Positions 42,342-51,452 of a stretch of DNA of 64,000 nucleotides are shown in pieces (the stretch's first letter is position 1; each line of letters begins with the position of its first letter). A program made the position numbers and the translations under genes. The notes beneath the pieces are model-generated. The model was not told where the DNA came from, did no database searches, and worked only from the letters and a program-made list of their open reading frames with translations. This DNA is from Streptomyces netropsis (GTDB lineage Bacteria > Actinomycetota > Actinomycetes > Streptomycetales > Streptomycetaceae). The DNA is taken from positions 1-64,000 of the forward strand of contig NZ_JACHJG010000014.1 of assembly GCF_014203545.1 (NCBI RefSeq), given 5' to 3'.

Positions 42342-44620
42342 CGGGCTCGGGAACGACGGACGAGCTCGGCTTCGACGGTGTCCCGTTCGCCGAGCTGTAC
42401 GGCGAATCCGCTGCGGTTCCACCGGGCGGCATCGGCAGCAGCACCGCCGCGTCGTCGGACCGGCCCACGCCGACGGAGCCGGCCCGGCGCATGGCACGGC
42501 AAGTACAGCGCGCCCACGCCTCCGTGCTCCAAGCACACCGGGCGATCAGCGCCCGGCAGGCCCTCCTCGCCGGGGCCGGTACGTCCACGGGGCCGCGGTA
42601 CGACCCTCGCGCGTGGGCGCGGCTGGGCGGCGCGTTGGCGGTGCTACGGGCGGGGGCGGCCCGGCTGCCGGACGCCGCCGCGCCAGGTGTGTACGAGGTG
42701 ACCTGGCGGGGCCGGGTGCCGACGGAACCGACCGGGCTCCATGCCCACCTCACCGGCCCCGGCTCGACCGGCGCCCTCTGCCTTGTCCACGACGGCGACC
42801 GGCAGCCCGTCGCCTCGATCGAGCGGAGCACGGCAGGGCTGTCCGAAGAGGAACCGACGCAGCGTCATATCCACGGGATTCCCGCGGAGTTCCGGCCCCT
42901 CGCGCGCACCGCCGTTCATCGGCTGTCCGCGCCCGGGCTCGACGCGCTCGCCGCCGGGGACATCGCCGGTGTCTTCGGCGACGCCTTCGACCAAGACGGC
43001 TTGGAGCCGGAATGCCTGCCCGAGCGATGGCCCGCCCGCCTGCTGGAGGAGATCTCCGTCATCGAACCGGGCGGCGGCCCGTACGCCCAAGGGCTGCTCG
43101 CCGCGTCCGCCCGTATCGAGGCCGCCTGCGACACCGAACCGGTGTGGCCGTGGCTGGTCGCGGCGGCCACCGAGGCGCTGCGGGTGTACGTCTTCCACCA
43201 GGGCCTGCACCTGTGCCTGCCCGGGGCGCGGGTGGTTCCCTCCGAGGACGGCCCCATGAGGGTCGAGGTGCTCGACTCCGCGGCGGCGCGCGCGAGCGAA
43301 CTGCGGTTCGCGGTCGAGGTGACCGGACTCGGCCTGGCGCCCCGCCCGTACGCGACGGCCGACTGCCGGGTCACCGCGGCCGGGCGGACGGTGGCCCGGC
43401 TGCGGGACATCGGCGTGACCGTCCTGGAGCGGCCCGGTGCCGACGTCATGCCGCACCCCGAGCGGCTCAGCTGCCGTAGGTCGCCGACGGGCGCCCGGGT
43501 GGCCGTCAACGAACTGCACATCGCGCAGGCGGTGGAAGACGATCCGGCGGAGGTGTTCGCCGCGTACGGTGCGCGGCCCACCGCGACCGCGACCCGGCCC
43601 CGGCTGCCCCGCGGCGACCTGCGGATGGTGGACCGCTGCACGCGCGCCGACGCCGGCCCGGCACCGGACCGGCCCGGCGGCAGGCTGACCGCCGAGTACG
43701 ACGTCCCGGCCGGTCCCTGGTACTGCCGGGAGAACGGTGACACCGGCGTACCGCCGTTCGCTCTGATGGAGATGGCGCTCCAGCCCCTGGGGCTGCTCGG
43801 CGGGCTGACCGGTATGACATGGGAGTACCCCGAGCAGGACTTCGTGTGCCGCAATCTCGAAGGACGGGCCAGGCTGGTCCGCGAGGTGGACCCCCGCGCG
43901 GTGACGGTAGGTCAGGATGTGGTCCTGCGCTCGTCCGTGCCGCTCCCGGGGGCGGTGATCCAGCGCTCCGACTTCGAGCTGAGCACCGACGGCGAGGCGT
44001 TCTGCGTCGGCGAGGCGACGCACGGCTACTTCACCGCCGAGGTGCTGGGCGCCCAACAGGGGCTGGACGGCGGTACATACGTCGCGCCGTGGCTGGAACG
44101 CCGGTCCCAGAGCCCGACCGGGGCACTTCGGCTGGACCTGCGTGACGACACCCGCGTGGGCACCGGCCGGCTGGCGCTGCTCGAAGACGTGGTCGTGGTG
44201 CCCGGTGGCGGTGACCACGGCGCCGGATACGTGTGGTGCGACAAATCGGTGCGCGACGACGACTGGTTCTTCGAGCAGCACTTCCCCCACGACCCGGTGC
44301 TGCCCGGATCGGTCGGGGTGCAGATGCTCTTCCAGGCCGTACAGGCGTGCGCCGTGCACACCGGACTCGTCGACCACCTGCCGAGCCCCCGGTTCGCGCT
44401 CGCGGTCGGCGAGGAACTGCGGTGGTCCTACCGGGGCCAGATCCTGCGCCACCACCGGCGGGTGCGCGGCGAGGCGCACATCCGCGAGGTGCGGCGGGAG
44501 CGCGACCGGCTGCTCGTGCTCGCGGACGGCAGCGTATGGCGTGACGACCTGCGGATCTATCACGTGGACAACATCGCCTTGGCCGTCCGGCCCGGGGCGG
44601 GGCGGGAGGCCGGGCGATGA
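42338..44620 (+). CDS. PfaC-like double FabA-type dehydratase
   Basis: 760 residues from the ATG at 42338, overlapping the upstream stop. The N-terminal 130 residues are unassigned. Hotdog domains related to FabA dehydratases of PUFA synthases follow. One region has EFRPLARTAVHRLSAPGLDAL and ERWPARLLEEISVIEPGGG. Later parts have EYDVPAGPWYCRENG with VPPFALMEMALQP, and DDDWFFEQHFPHDPVLPGSV with QMLFQAVQA, the Asp/Glu-containing helices expected in the active site. Normal PfaC proteins begin with KS and chain-length-factor domains; both are missing here. The protein would dehydrate 3-hydroxyacyl intermediates on the single ACP of its partner. Confidence 0.82.
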   Translation: MTGSGTTDELGFDGVPFAELYGESAAVPPGGIGSSTAASSDRPTPTEPARRMARQVQRAHASVLQAHRAISARQALLAGAGTSTGPRYDPRAWARLGGALAVLRAGAARLPDAAAPGVYEVTWRGRVPTEPTGLHAHLTGPGSTGALCLVHDGDRQPVASIERSTAGLSEEEPTQRHIHGIPAEFRPLARTAVHRLSAPGLDALAAGDIAGVFGDAFDQDGLEPECLPERWPARLLEEISVIEPGGGPYAQGLLAASARIEAACDTEPVWPWLVAAATEALRVYVFHQGLHLCLPGARVVPSEDGPMRVEVLDSAAARASELRFAVEVTGLGLAPRPYATADCRVTAAGRTVARLRDIGVTVLERPGADVMPHPERLSCRRSPTGARVAVNELHIAQAVEDDPAEVFAAYGARPTATATRPRLPRGDLRMVDRCTRADAGPAPDRPGGRLTAEYDVPAGPWYCRENGDTGVPPFALMEMALQPLGLLGGLTGMTWEYPEQDFVCRNLEGRARLVREVDPRAVTVGQDVVLRSSVPLPGAVIQRSDFELSTDGEAFCVGEATHGYFTAEVLGAQQGLDGGTYVAPWLERRSQSPTGALRLDLRDDTRVGTGRLALLEDVVVVPGGGDHGAGYVWCDKSVRDDDWFFEQHFPHDPVLPGSVGVQMLFQAVQACAVHTGLVDHLPSPRFALAVGEELRWSYRGQILRHHRRVRGEAHIREVRRERDRLLVLADGSVWRDDLRIYHVDNIALAVRPGAGREAGR

Positions 44621-46209
44621 CCGTGCACCACGACGCGGACGGCGTGTACGCGGTCCTCTCCTCGCTCGATCTCCCGTGCTACGTCGTCGCCGTCGGCGGG
44701 CGGGTGGGGGCCACCCACGAGCGTCCCGCGCCGGGCTCCGCCATCACCCTGCTCGCCGCGGCCGGTCCGCTGCCGCCCCACCGCCTCGGCTCGGCTGCCT
44801 TCGCGCGCCACCACGGTGTGCGCTCCGCCTACATGGCGGGCGCGATGGCCGGCGGCATCTCCGGCGAGGACCTCGTCGTCGCGCTGTCCCGCGCCGGTCA
44901 TCTCGCCTCCTTCGGGTCCGCCGGTCTGCCCGCATCCCGGCTGCGGGAGGCGCTCGGACAGCTGGAGAACCGGCTCGGCGACGCTTCGTACGCCTGCAAC
45001 CTGATCCACAGCCCCATGGCGCCGGAGGCGGAACGGACCTGCGTGGACCTCTGCCTGCGCCACCGCGTGCGCTGTGTGGAGGCGTCCGCCTTCGTCCAGC
45101 TCACCCCGGACCTGGTGCGCTACCGCCTCACGGGACTGCGCACCGACCCCGGCGGCGGTGTCCGCGCGGGGCACCGGGTCATCGCCAAGATCTCCCGCCC
45201 CGAGACCGCGGAGCTGTTCCTGCGGCCGGCCCCCGAAGAGCTCGTCGCCGAACTGCTGGCCCGCGGCGGGATCACGGCCGAGCAGGCAACCCTCGCCCGT
45301 TCGGTGCCGATGGCCGACGACATCACCGTGGAAGCCGATTCCGGGGGCCACACCGACCGTCGGCCGCTGACCGTGCTCCTCCCGGCCATCGCTCGGCTGC
45401 GCGACCGGCTCGGCCGCCCGCACCCCGGTGGTGACCCGGTGCGCCTCGGCGCGGCCGGAGGCATCGGCACCCCCCGCGCCGTCGCCGCCGCGCTCGCCCT
45501 CGGCGCGGACTACGTCGTCACCGGCTCGGTCAACCAGGGCAGCGTCGAGGCCGGGACCTCGCCGTCCGTCAAGCGGCTGCTGGCCGAAGCGGGCCTGGCC
45601 GACTGCGTCATGGCGCCGGCCGCGGACATGTTCGAGCAGGGCGTCACCGTGCAGGTCCTCGGCCGGGGCACGCTCTTCCCGAGCCGCGCCGGGCGGCTGT
45701 ACCGGCTGTACCGCGACCACCCCGGACTGGACTCCCTGCCCGCCGTCGAACAGCGGCGCCTGGAGCGGACCTTCGGGATGTCCGTGGACCGGGTGTGGCA
45801 GGAGACCACCGACTACCTGAAGGATCGTCACCCCGAACGGCTCGTCCGGGCACAGCAGGACCCCAAGCACCGGATGGCCATGGTCTTCCGCTGGTACCTG
45901 GCCATGGCCTCACGATGGGCGACCTCAGGGGTGGACGACCGTGCCGAGGACTGGCAGATCTGGTGCGGGCCGGCGATGGGCGCGTTCAACGACTGGACCG
46001 CGGACAGCGCACTGGCCGCCCCCGAACGCCGTCACGTCACCGCCATCGCCGAACACCTCCTGCGCGGCGCCGCCTACCACCGCCGACTGGACCAACTGCG
46101 CGCCGCGGGCGTACGGATCCCCGACAGCTGCGCCGAATACCGACTGCCCGCACCGCCGGTACCGCGACAGGCCGGGGTGCGTGACACCGCGCCCCGTGCC
46201 CGTCGCTGA
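44617..46209 (+). CDS. pfaD: PfaD-like trans enoyl reductase
   Basis: 530 residues, ATG overlapping the previous stop. It is an FMN-dependent TIM-barrel reductase of the PfaD/nitropropane-dioxygenase family: MAGAMAGGISGEDLVVALSR, CNLIHSPMAPEAE, VIAKISRPE, the diagnostic ADDITVEADSGGHTDRRP, RLGAAGGIGTPRAVAAAL and GADYVVTGSVNQ. Such enzymes reduce the 2-enoyl-ACP double bond for PUFA synthases and some PKSs that lack an internal ER. Three overlapping genes (36240-46209) make one operon able to run the complete elongation-reduction cycle. No phosphopantetheinyl transferase is nearby, so activation must come from elsewhere in the genome. Confidence 0.93.
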   Translation: MTVHHDADGVYAVLSSLDLPCYVVAVGGRVGATHERPAPGSAITLLAAAGPLPPHRLGSAAFARHHGVRSAYMAGAMAGGISGEDLVVALSRAGHLASFGSAGLPASRLREALGQLENRLGDASYACNLIHSPMAPEAERTCVDLCLRHRVRCVEASAFVQLTPDLVRYRLTGLRTDPGGGVRAGHRVIAKISRPETAELFLRPAPEELVAELLARGGITAEQATLARSVPMADDITVEADSGGHTDRRPLTVLLPAIARLRDRLGRPHPGGDPVRLGAAGGIGTPRAVAAALALGADYVVTGSVNQGSVEAGTSPSVKRLLAEAGLADCVMAPAADMFEQGVTVQVLGRGTLFPSRAGRLYRLYRDHPGLDSLPAVEQRRLERTFGMSVDRVWQETTDYLKDRHPERLVRAQQDPKHRMAMVFRWYLAMASRWATSGVDDRAEDWQIWCGPAMGAFNDWTADSALAAPERRHVTAIAEHLLRGAAYHRRLDQLRAAGVRIPDSCAEYRLPAPPVPRQAGVRDTAPRARR

Positions 46210-46232
46210 CGCCCGCGCCCGCTAGTTCGCGG

Positions 46233-46874
46233 TCAGCCGACGCCGAGGCGGCCACGTCCTTCGACGCGGCCGAGACCGCGCGTGAGACACGTCCTGACGT
46301 CGTTGGTGGGAACCGCGGTGCCGGAGAACGAGCGACCTGCCATGAGGCCGGAGGTCACCCTGCCGCCGAGGAAGGAGTCGAGGGGCGTGTAACCCTGCCG
46401 GCCCCCGGAGGCGGGCCGCACGACGGACCGTCCGACGACGCCACCGGTGCGGTTCGCGCCCGTGTACCAGGTGATGGTGCCGCTGCCCTTGACGCCCGTC
46501 GCCCCGGAGCAGTTCGCGAGGCCGCTGCCGCTCAGGGCGAGCCGCCCGGACCTGATCCGTGACTGCCTGCCGTCGGGGGAGACACAGCCGCTCAGGTGGA
46601 CGGTGCCGCGGGCGGAGACGCGCCGGGGGGTGCCGGAGACGGCGGGCGACAGCGTGATGCCGGGCGCCGTCCGCAGGGAGCACCTGAGCGTGCCGCCCGC
46701 CCGGACGGCGTCGGGTCCGGCCTGTGCGGACGGCCGTGCGGGTGTCTCGGCGTGACCCGGCGCGGTACCGGTCACGAGCAGGACGACCGCCGCTCCGGCG
46801 GCGGTCGCCACGTCGGCGCCGCGCCGCGCCCAGGCGGCAGCGGCGGCGCGGACGGTGTGAGCCCTACCGGGCAT
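46233..46874 (-). CDS. secreted hypothetical protein
   Basis: 213 residues from the ATG at 46874, which has AAGGAGGAG upstream. A signal peptide of about 48 residues has an Arg-rich start (MPGRAHTVR), a hydrophobic core (ATAAGAAVVLLVTGTA) and an AxA-type cleavage region (PGHAETPA). The mature part has four conserved-looking cysteines (LRCSLR, LSGCVS, LANCSG, VRTCLT) and beta-rich stretches such as GSGTITWYTGANRTGG. I do not recognise a catalytic family. It converges on the PfaD-like gene with 23 bases between stops. Confidence 0.72.
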   Translation of the reverse strand: MPGRAHTVRAAAAAWARRGADVATAAGAAVVLLVTGTAPGHAETPARPSAQAGPDAVRAGGTLRCSLRTAPGITLSPAVSGTPRRVSARGTVHLSGCVSPDGRQSRIRSGRLALSGSGLANCSGATGVKGSGTITWYTGANRTGGVVGRSVVRPASGGRQGYTPLDSFLGGRVTSGLMAGRSFSGTAVPTNDVRTCLTRGLGRVEGRGRLGVG

Positions 46875-47079
46875 GTGACTCCTCCTTGTGTCGCAACGGA
46901 TCTTCGCCGCGACGGATGGTCGCGGTGAAGGGAAACGGGCGCTCCCGGTCGGGCAAGGTAGTCCAACCGCTCCCTGGATTGCCATAGTTCACCCAATTAC
47001 TTACCCCATACGAGTAAAGTGCTGTTTGCCGGAACTGCTCGTATTTCGTCAGGATTGCCGCGTCGACGAAAGGACCCGC

Positions 47080-49407
47080 ATGCGAGGCGAACGTCCGGTG
47101 GCCGCCCCGAAGGCACGCGGAGGCGGTGCGGCCGGGTGGTCCGCCCGGCACCCGTGGTGGGTCCTGGTGACCGCGCTGGGGCTCGGTGCCCTGCTGGCGT
47201 TCGCCGCCCTCGGCGCTCCGGCCCGGCTGTCCAACGGCGGCTACATCGCCCACGGCACCGAGGCGACGCGCGTCGAGAACGTGCTCACCCAGCGGTTCGG
47301 CGCGGGCATTCCGGACCTCGTGCTGCACGCGCGCGCCGCCGGGCCCGTCACCGGTCCCGAGGCGGCCGCGGCCGGGCGGGAGTTCGCCCGTCAGGTGGCC
47401 CGGCGGCCCGGGGTGCGCCAGGTCCTCTCCTACTGGACCGTCGGGGACGCCCGGCTGCTGAGCGAGGACGGGCACGCCGCCCTCGTCACCGTCGATCTCC
47501 ACGGGGACGAGCACGCGACGGCCCGGCGCGCCGCGACGCTGGTGCCCGGGCTGACGGGCCGGCACGGGCCGCTGCGGGTCACCGCGACCGGTCCGGCGTG
47601 GGTCATGGCGCAGGCCACCGAACTCAGCGGACACGAGCTCGTCCGGGCCGAACTCATCGGCGTACCGCTCGCCGTACTGGTGCTGCTCTTCGCCTTCGGC
47701 TCGCTGACCGCCGCCCTGCTGCCCGCGCTGGTCGGAGGGCTCGCGGTGGCCGGCACGTTCGCGGTGCTGCGGCTGCTGACCGCGCTCCTGCCCGTCTCCG
47801 CCTTCGCGTCGAACATCACCACGGCGCTCGGCTTCGGCCTGGCCGTCGACTACGGGCTCTTCGTCGTCACGCGCTACCGGGAGGAACTGGCCGCCGGCGC
47901 CGACCCCGGCCGAGCCGTCATCCGCACCATGCGCACGGCCGGCCGCACCGTGAGCTACTCCGCGGCCACCGTCGTCGTCTGTCTGAGCGCGCTCCTGCTC
48001 TTCCCGCAGGGATTCCTGCGCTCCCTGGCCGTCGCGGGGGTGAGCGTGGTGGTGCTGGCGGCGGCCACGACCGCGCTGGTCCTGCCCGCTCTGCTCTCCG
48101 TCGTCGGCACCCGCATCGACCGAGGTGACGTCTTCGCGCCCCTGCGCCGAGCCCGGCGCGGCGACGGCACGTCGCCGTGGCATCGCGCCGCGCGCGCCGC
48201 CACGGCGCGACCGGTGCTGTCCGGTGGCTGCGCGGTGCTCTTCCTGGCGACGCTCGCCCTGCCCTTCGCGCACGTCCGCTTCGGCGTCGCGGACGAGCGC
48301 GTCCTGCCCGAGCGGGTCGAGTCGCACGCCACCGCCGTCACGGTGGAGCGGGACTTCGACCTGCCGTGGAACCGCACCCTGACCGTGCTCCTGCCAGAAG
48401 TCGACGCCGTGGACCAGGAGGCGGAACTGGACGCGTACGCCCGCCGCGTCTCCGCCCTCCCCACGGTGGACCGGGTCTCCACCGGCCTCGGTGCCTACGA
48501 CGACGGCCGGCTCACCGAGGGCCCGCGCGTCGGCTCGCTCGCCCACATCACCCAGGGCGCGACCTGGCTGGCCGTGACCGGCAGCGGAACGCCCGAGCAG
48601 GACGAGCGCCTGGTCGAGGAGCTACGCGCCCTGCCGTCCCCCGGGCCACACCTCGTCGGGGGCCGACCCGCCCGGGTGCTCGACACCAAGGACGCCGTCT
48701 TCGCCGCCCTGCCGAAGGCGGCGGCCGTCGTCATCGGCGGGGTCCTCCTGCTGCTGTTCCTCTTCACCGGCTCGGTCCTCATCCCCGTCAAAGCGGTGCT
48801 CATGGGGGTGATGAGCCTGACCGCGAGTTTCGGAGCCATGGTCCACGTCTTCCAGGACGGGCACCTGCGTGGCCTCCTCGGCGACTTCACCGTCACGGGG
48901 GAACTGGAGACCTCCATGCCCGTCCTGGTCTTCGGCGCGGCCTTCGCGCTCTCCGTGGACTACGAACTGTTCCTCGTCTCCCGGATCCAGGAGGAGTACC
49001 GGGCCTCGGGCGACCACCGCGGCGCCGTGGTGAACGGCGTCGCCCGCACCGGCAAAATGATCACGACCGCTTCGGTGATCTTCGCCGTCGCGCTCCTTCC
49101 CCTGGTCGCCTCCGAGATCACGCTGCTCAAACTCATCGGATGCGGACTGGCGACGGCGGTCCTGGTCGACGCCACCGTCGTCCGGGGCGTGCTCGTGCCC
49201 GCCTTCATGCGGCTGACCGGTCACGCCAACTGGTGGGCGCCCCGCCCGCTCGCCGTTCTCCATCGACGGCTGGGCGCGGACCGGTGGCACGTCCCGCCGC
49301 CCCGGCCCGCGGACGTGCCGGCCGCCCGGCACCTCACCGCGGATGGGCGGCCGTACGAGGCGGCCGGCCTGGACTCCGGCCGGGCGTCACGAGAGGGACC
49401 GCCCTGA
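47080..49407 (+). CDS. MMPL/RND-family transporter
   Basis: 775 residues from the ATG at 47080 with GAAAGGA upstream. It has the twofold MMPL layout: a first transmembrane helix (WWVLVTALGLGALLAFAAL), an extracellular domain, five helices, a cytoplasmic loop, then a repeat of the same plan. The proton-relay Asp-Tyr motifs are in GLAVDYGLFVVTRYREE and ALSVDYELFLVSRIQEEY. MMPL proteins export lipids, glycolipids or polyketides with the proton gradient. It follows the PUFA-synthase-like operon, so export of its product is possible, although a divergent secreted-protein gene separates them. The 3' end overlaps the chelatase gene on the other strand by 74 bases. Confidence 0.9.
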   Translation: MRGERPVAAPKARGGGAAGWSARHPWWVLVTALGLGALLAFAALGAPARLSNGGYIAHGTEATRVENVLTQRFGAGIPDLVLHARAAGPVTGPEAAAAGREFARQVARRPGVRQVLSYWTVGDARLLSEDGHAALVTVDLHGDEHATARRAATLVPGLTGRHGPLRVTATGPAWVMAQATELSGHELVRAELIGVPLAVLVLLFAFGSLTAALLPALVGGLAVAGTFAVLRLLTALLPVSAFASNITTALGFGLAVDYGLFVVTRYREELAAGADPGRAVIRTMRTAGRTVSYSAATVVVCLSALLLFPQGFLRSLAVAGVSVVVLAAATTALVLPALLSVVGTRIDRGDVFAPLRRARRGDGTSPWHRAARAATARPVLSGGCAVLFLATLALPFAHVRFGVADERVLPERVESHATAVTVERDFDLPWNRTLTVLLPEVDAVDQEAELDAYARRVSALPTVDRVSTGLGAYDDGRLTEGPRVGSLAHITQGATWLAVTGSGTPEQDERLVEELRALPSPGPHLVGGRPARVLDTKDAVFAALPKAAAVVIGGVLLLLFLFTGSVLIPVKAVLMGVMSLTASFGAMVHVFQDGHLRGLLGDFTVTGELETSMPVLVFGAAFALSVDYELFLVSRIQEEYRASGDHRGAVVNGVARTGKMITTASVIFAVALLPLVASEITLLKLIGCGLATAVLVDATVVRGVLVPAFMRLTGHANWWAPRPLAVLHRRLGADRWHVPPPRPADVPAARHLTADGRPYEAAGLDSGRASREGPP

Positions 49408-50110
49408 AACAGGCCTCGTCGTAGCGGCGCAGCACCAAACGGGCCACCGTCTCGTGCGCGCCCAAGGGCGCGCAGGTGATGTTCGCGCCGCAGTCCGCCG
49501 CCCGCCGGGCGAAGAATCCGGGGGCCAGCAGATAGGGGGCCACCGCCGTGCACCGGTGGCCCCGCGCCCGTAGCGCGACGACGGCCTCGGCGGGCGTGGG
49601 GGACGCCCCGCCCAGATACGACGGCAGCACCGGGCACCCCAGCCGCACTCCGAGCAGCCGTGCCGCCTCGGCCGTCGCGGCGTTCGCCGCCGGGTCACGG
49701 GAGCCGGCGGCCGCGAGGACGACCGCCCCGCCCCGGGCGGTCCCGGGCCAGCCGGCCTCGCGCAGCCGGTCGCCGAGGGCCGTCGCGAGCAGCGGGTCCG
49801 GGCCGAGGACACGGGCCACGGGAGCCCGGCCGAAACCGGCCGCGGCCAGGGCGGCGGGGATGTCCGTACGGACGTGGTAGCCGGTTCCCAGCAGCAGCGG
49901 CACCACGACCGGGGTGCCGCGCAGATCGTCCAGCGTCTCCGCCAGTCCGGGATCGGCATGGCCGAGGAAGCCGGCTCTCACCCGCAGGCCGGGACGCAAC
50001 CCCCTTACCTGATCCAGGAGTTGACGGACAGTCCGGACGCCCGCCGGGTCTCGTGTGCCGTGGGCGACGGCGACCAGCACCGGCGTGCGCGCGGCGCGAC
50101 CCGCGGTCAT
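49334..50110 (-). CDS. sirohydrochlorin chelatase-like protein
   Basis: 258 residues, ATG start. It is a CbiX/SirB-type class II chelatase: VLVAVAHGTRDPAG with the metal-binding His near the N terminus, VVVPLLLGTGYHVRTDIP with the second His, and a duplicated C-terminal half (VVLAAAGSRDP, VAPYLLAPGFF). It would insert Fe2+ (or Co2+) into sirohydrochlorin, giving siroheme for the nitrite reductase encoded 5 kb away. It is co-translated with the upstream regulator gene (4-base overlap). The last 25 residues are encoded opposite the 3' end of the MMPL gene. Confidence 0.87.
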   Translation of the reverse strand: MTAGRAARTPVLVAVAHGTRDPAGVRTVRQLLDQVRGLRPGLRVRAGFLGHADPGLAETLDDLRGTPVVVPLLLGTGYHVRTDIPAALAAAGFGRAPVARVLGPDPLLATALGDRLREAGWPGTARGGAVVLAAAGSRDPAANAATAEAARLLGVRLGCPVLPSYLGGASPTPAEAVVALRARGHRCTAVAPYLLAPGFFARRAADCGANITCAPLGAHETVARLVLRRYDEACFRAVPLVTPGRSPGRPPRTAAHPR

Positions 50111-51261
50111 GCGTCACCCACCAGGCGGTAGCCGCGCTTGGGCACCGTACGGACCAGGTCCGCGTGCGGCCCCAGGGCCGACCGCAACCGGGCTACGGCC
50201 ACCTCCACCGCGTGCTCGTCGGCGCGGGCGGCGTCCGGCCAGGCACGGCGCAGCAGCTCACCGCGGCTGAGCACATGGCCGTGCCGCTCGGCCAAGGCCC
50301 GCAGCACGGCCGCGAGCAGCGGCGGCAGCCACACCGCCGTGCCGTCGCGGAGCAGCGCGCTGCCCTGGAGCACCAACCGTCCGGGCGGGCGCAGGAGTTC
50401 CAGGCGGCCGCGCCCCGGCAGTACCTCACCGAGGGTCCGTACCAGCGAGCCCAGCCGGCCCCGCTCCGGGCAGTGCGGCCGGAGGCCGAGCTCCAGCAGG
50501 GGCCGCGCGCAGACCGTCCCGACACACACCCCCAGCACGTCCTCGCGCAGCGCCGCCACCAGCGCGCCGTGGCGGCCGAGGGCGGCGGCCGTCTCCAGCA
50601 GGGCGACCACCGCCGGGGCACTGGTGAAGGTCAGGGCGTGCACCTCCCCGCGCACGGTCGCCTCCACCAGCCTCCGCAGCGCCTCCGGGTCCTGGGGCGG
50701 ACCCCACCGGTAGACCGGCACCTCGATGACCTCTGCACCACGCTCGCGCAACGCCGAGGCGAAGCCGTCGAGCGGGGCGCCGTGTTCCTGGATCGCCACC
50801 CGCCGACCGCGCAGATCCCGGGCCAGCAGCCACGTCAACAGCTCGTGATTGGCCTCGGAATCGGGGGAGTAGGCCTCGTCCACACCGCTCGCCCGGACCG
50901 CCCCGGTGGCTTTCGGCCCACGGCTGATGACGGTGGCGCCACGGCACAGCCGGGTGAGCTCCGCCCCGATGCCCCATCCGTCGGCGGTGCTCATCCAGCC
51001 GCGCCAGCCCAGCCCCGTGGTGGCCACCACGTAGTCCAGCGGCCCCGCGAGACAGCGCTCGGTGGCCCGGCGCAGCGCCGTGTCGTCCTCGAGCGGGACG
51101 ATGCTCAGCGCGGGCGCCTCGACGACCCGGGCACCGCGCCGGCGCAGCAGCGCCACCAGCTCCTCCCGGCGCCGCGCGGCCGTCACCCCGACGGTGAAGC
51201 CCGTCAGCTGCCCCACGGGCGAGTCGTTCGGCGACGCGGTGGCCGTGCGGGTAGTTCTCAT
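50107..51261 (-). CDS. uroporphyrinogen-III synthase-like regulator (NnaR type)
   Basis: 384 residues. Residues about 20-270 match the HemD fold (TVGVTAARRREELVALLRRR, VVATTGLGWRGW, RVAIQEHGAP, LTFTSAPAVVALLE). Residues about 285-380 form an OmpR-like winged helix (PLLAAVLRALAERHGHVLSR ... AVEVAVARLRSALGPHADLV, then TVPKRGYRLV). This fusion is the architecture of NnaR of Streptomyces coelicolor, a regulator that helps activate nitrate and nitrite assimilation genes. It is divergent from nasA with 191 bases between the starts, so it probably controls that operon. Whether it also makes uroporphyrinogen III is unknown. Confidence 0.88.
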   Translation of the reverse strand: MRTTRTATASPNDSPVGQLTGFTVGVTAARRREELVALLRRRGARVVEAPALSIVPLEDDTALRRATERCLAGPLDYVVATTGLGWRGWMSTADGWGIGAELTRLCRGATVISRGPKATGAVRASGVDEAYSPDSEANHELLTWLLARDLRGRRVAIQEHGAPLDGFASALRERGAEVIEVPVYRWGPPQDPEALRRLVEATVRGEVHALTFTSAPAVVALLETAAALGRHGALVAALREDVLGVCVGTVCARPLLELGLRPHCPERGRLGSLVRTLGEVLPGRGRLELLRPPGRLVLQGSALLRDGTAVWLPPLLAAVLRALAERHGHVLSRGELLRRAWPDAARADEHAVEVAVARLRSALGPHADLVRTVPKRGYRLVGDA

Positions 51262-51452
51262 GTGTGCAGGCTGCGCGCCCGGTGTTTCCGCCGGATTGCC
51301 CGGCCGTCACACCCGGGTGAGAACCCGCGGCCGCTTTGTTACGGCACATGTCGTGGTCATCACCGAGCCTCCCGGGACGTATGAAGAGCCCGTACCCCGC
51401 GCGCAACACCGCGGACGCCGCCGTGAAACGGCCGGGGGCGAACGTGGTCGGC

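Noticed and set aside
37389..42536. 1.7-kb-codon open frame on the minus strand opposite the PfaA-like gene
   Set aside because: It is an antisense shadow with biased composition; the plus strand has intact KS, AT, ACP, KR and DH motifs.
51306..51342. GlnR-type boxes (GTnAC half-sites) between the NnaR-like gene and nasA
   Set aside because: GTCAC at 51306 and GTTAC at 51338 are present, but the intervening GaAAC half-sites do not fall at the expected spacing, so I do not call a GlnR site.
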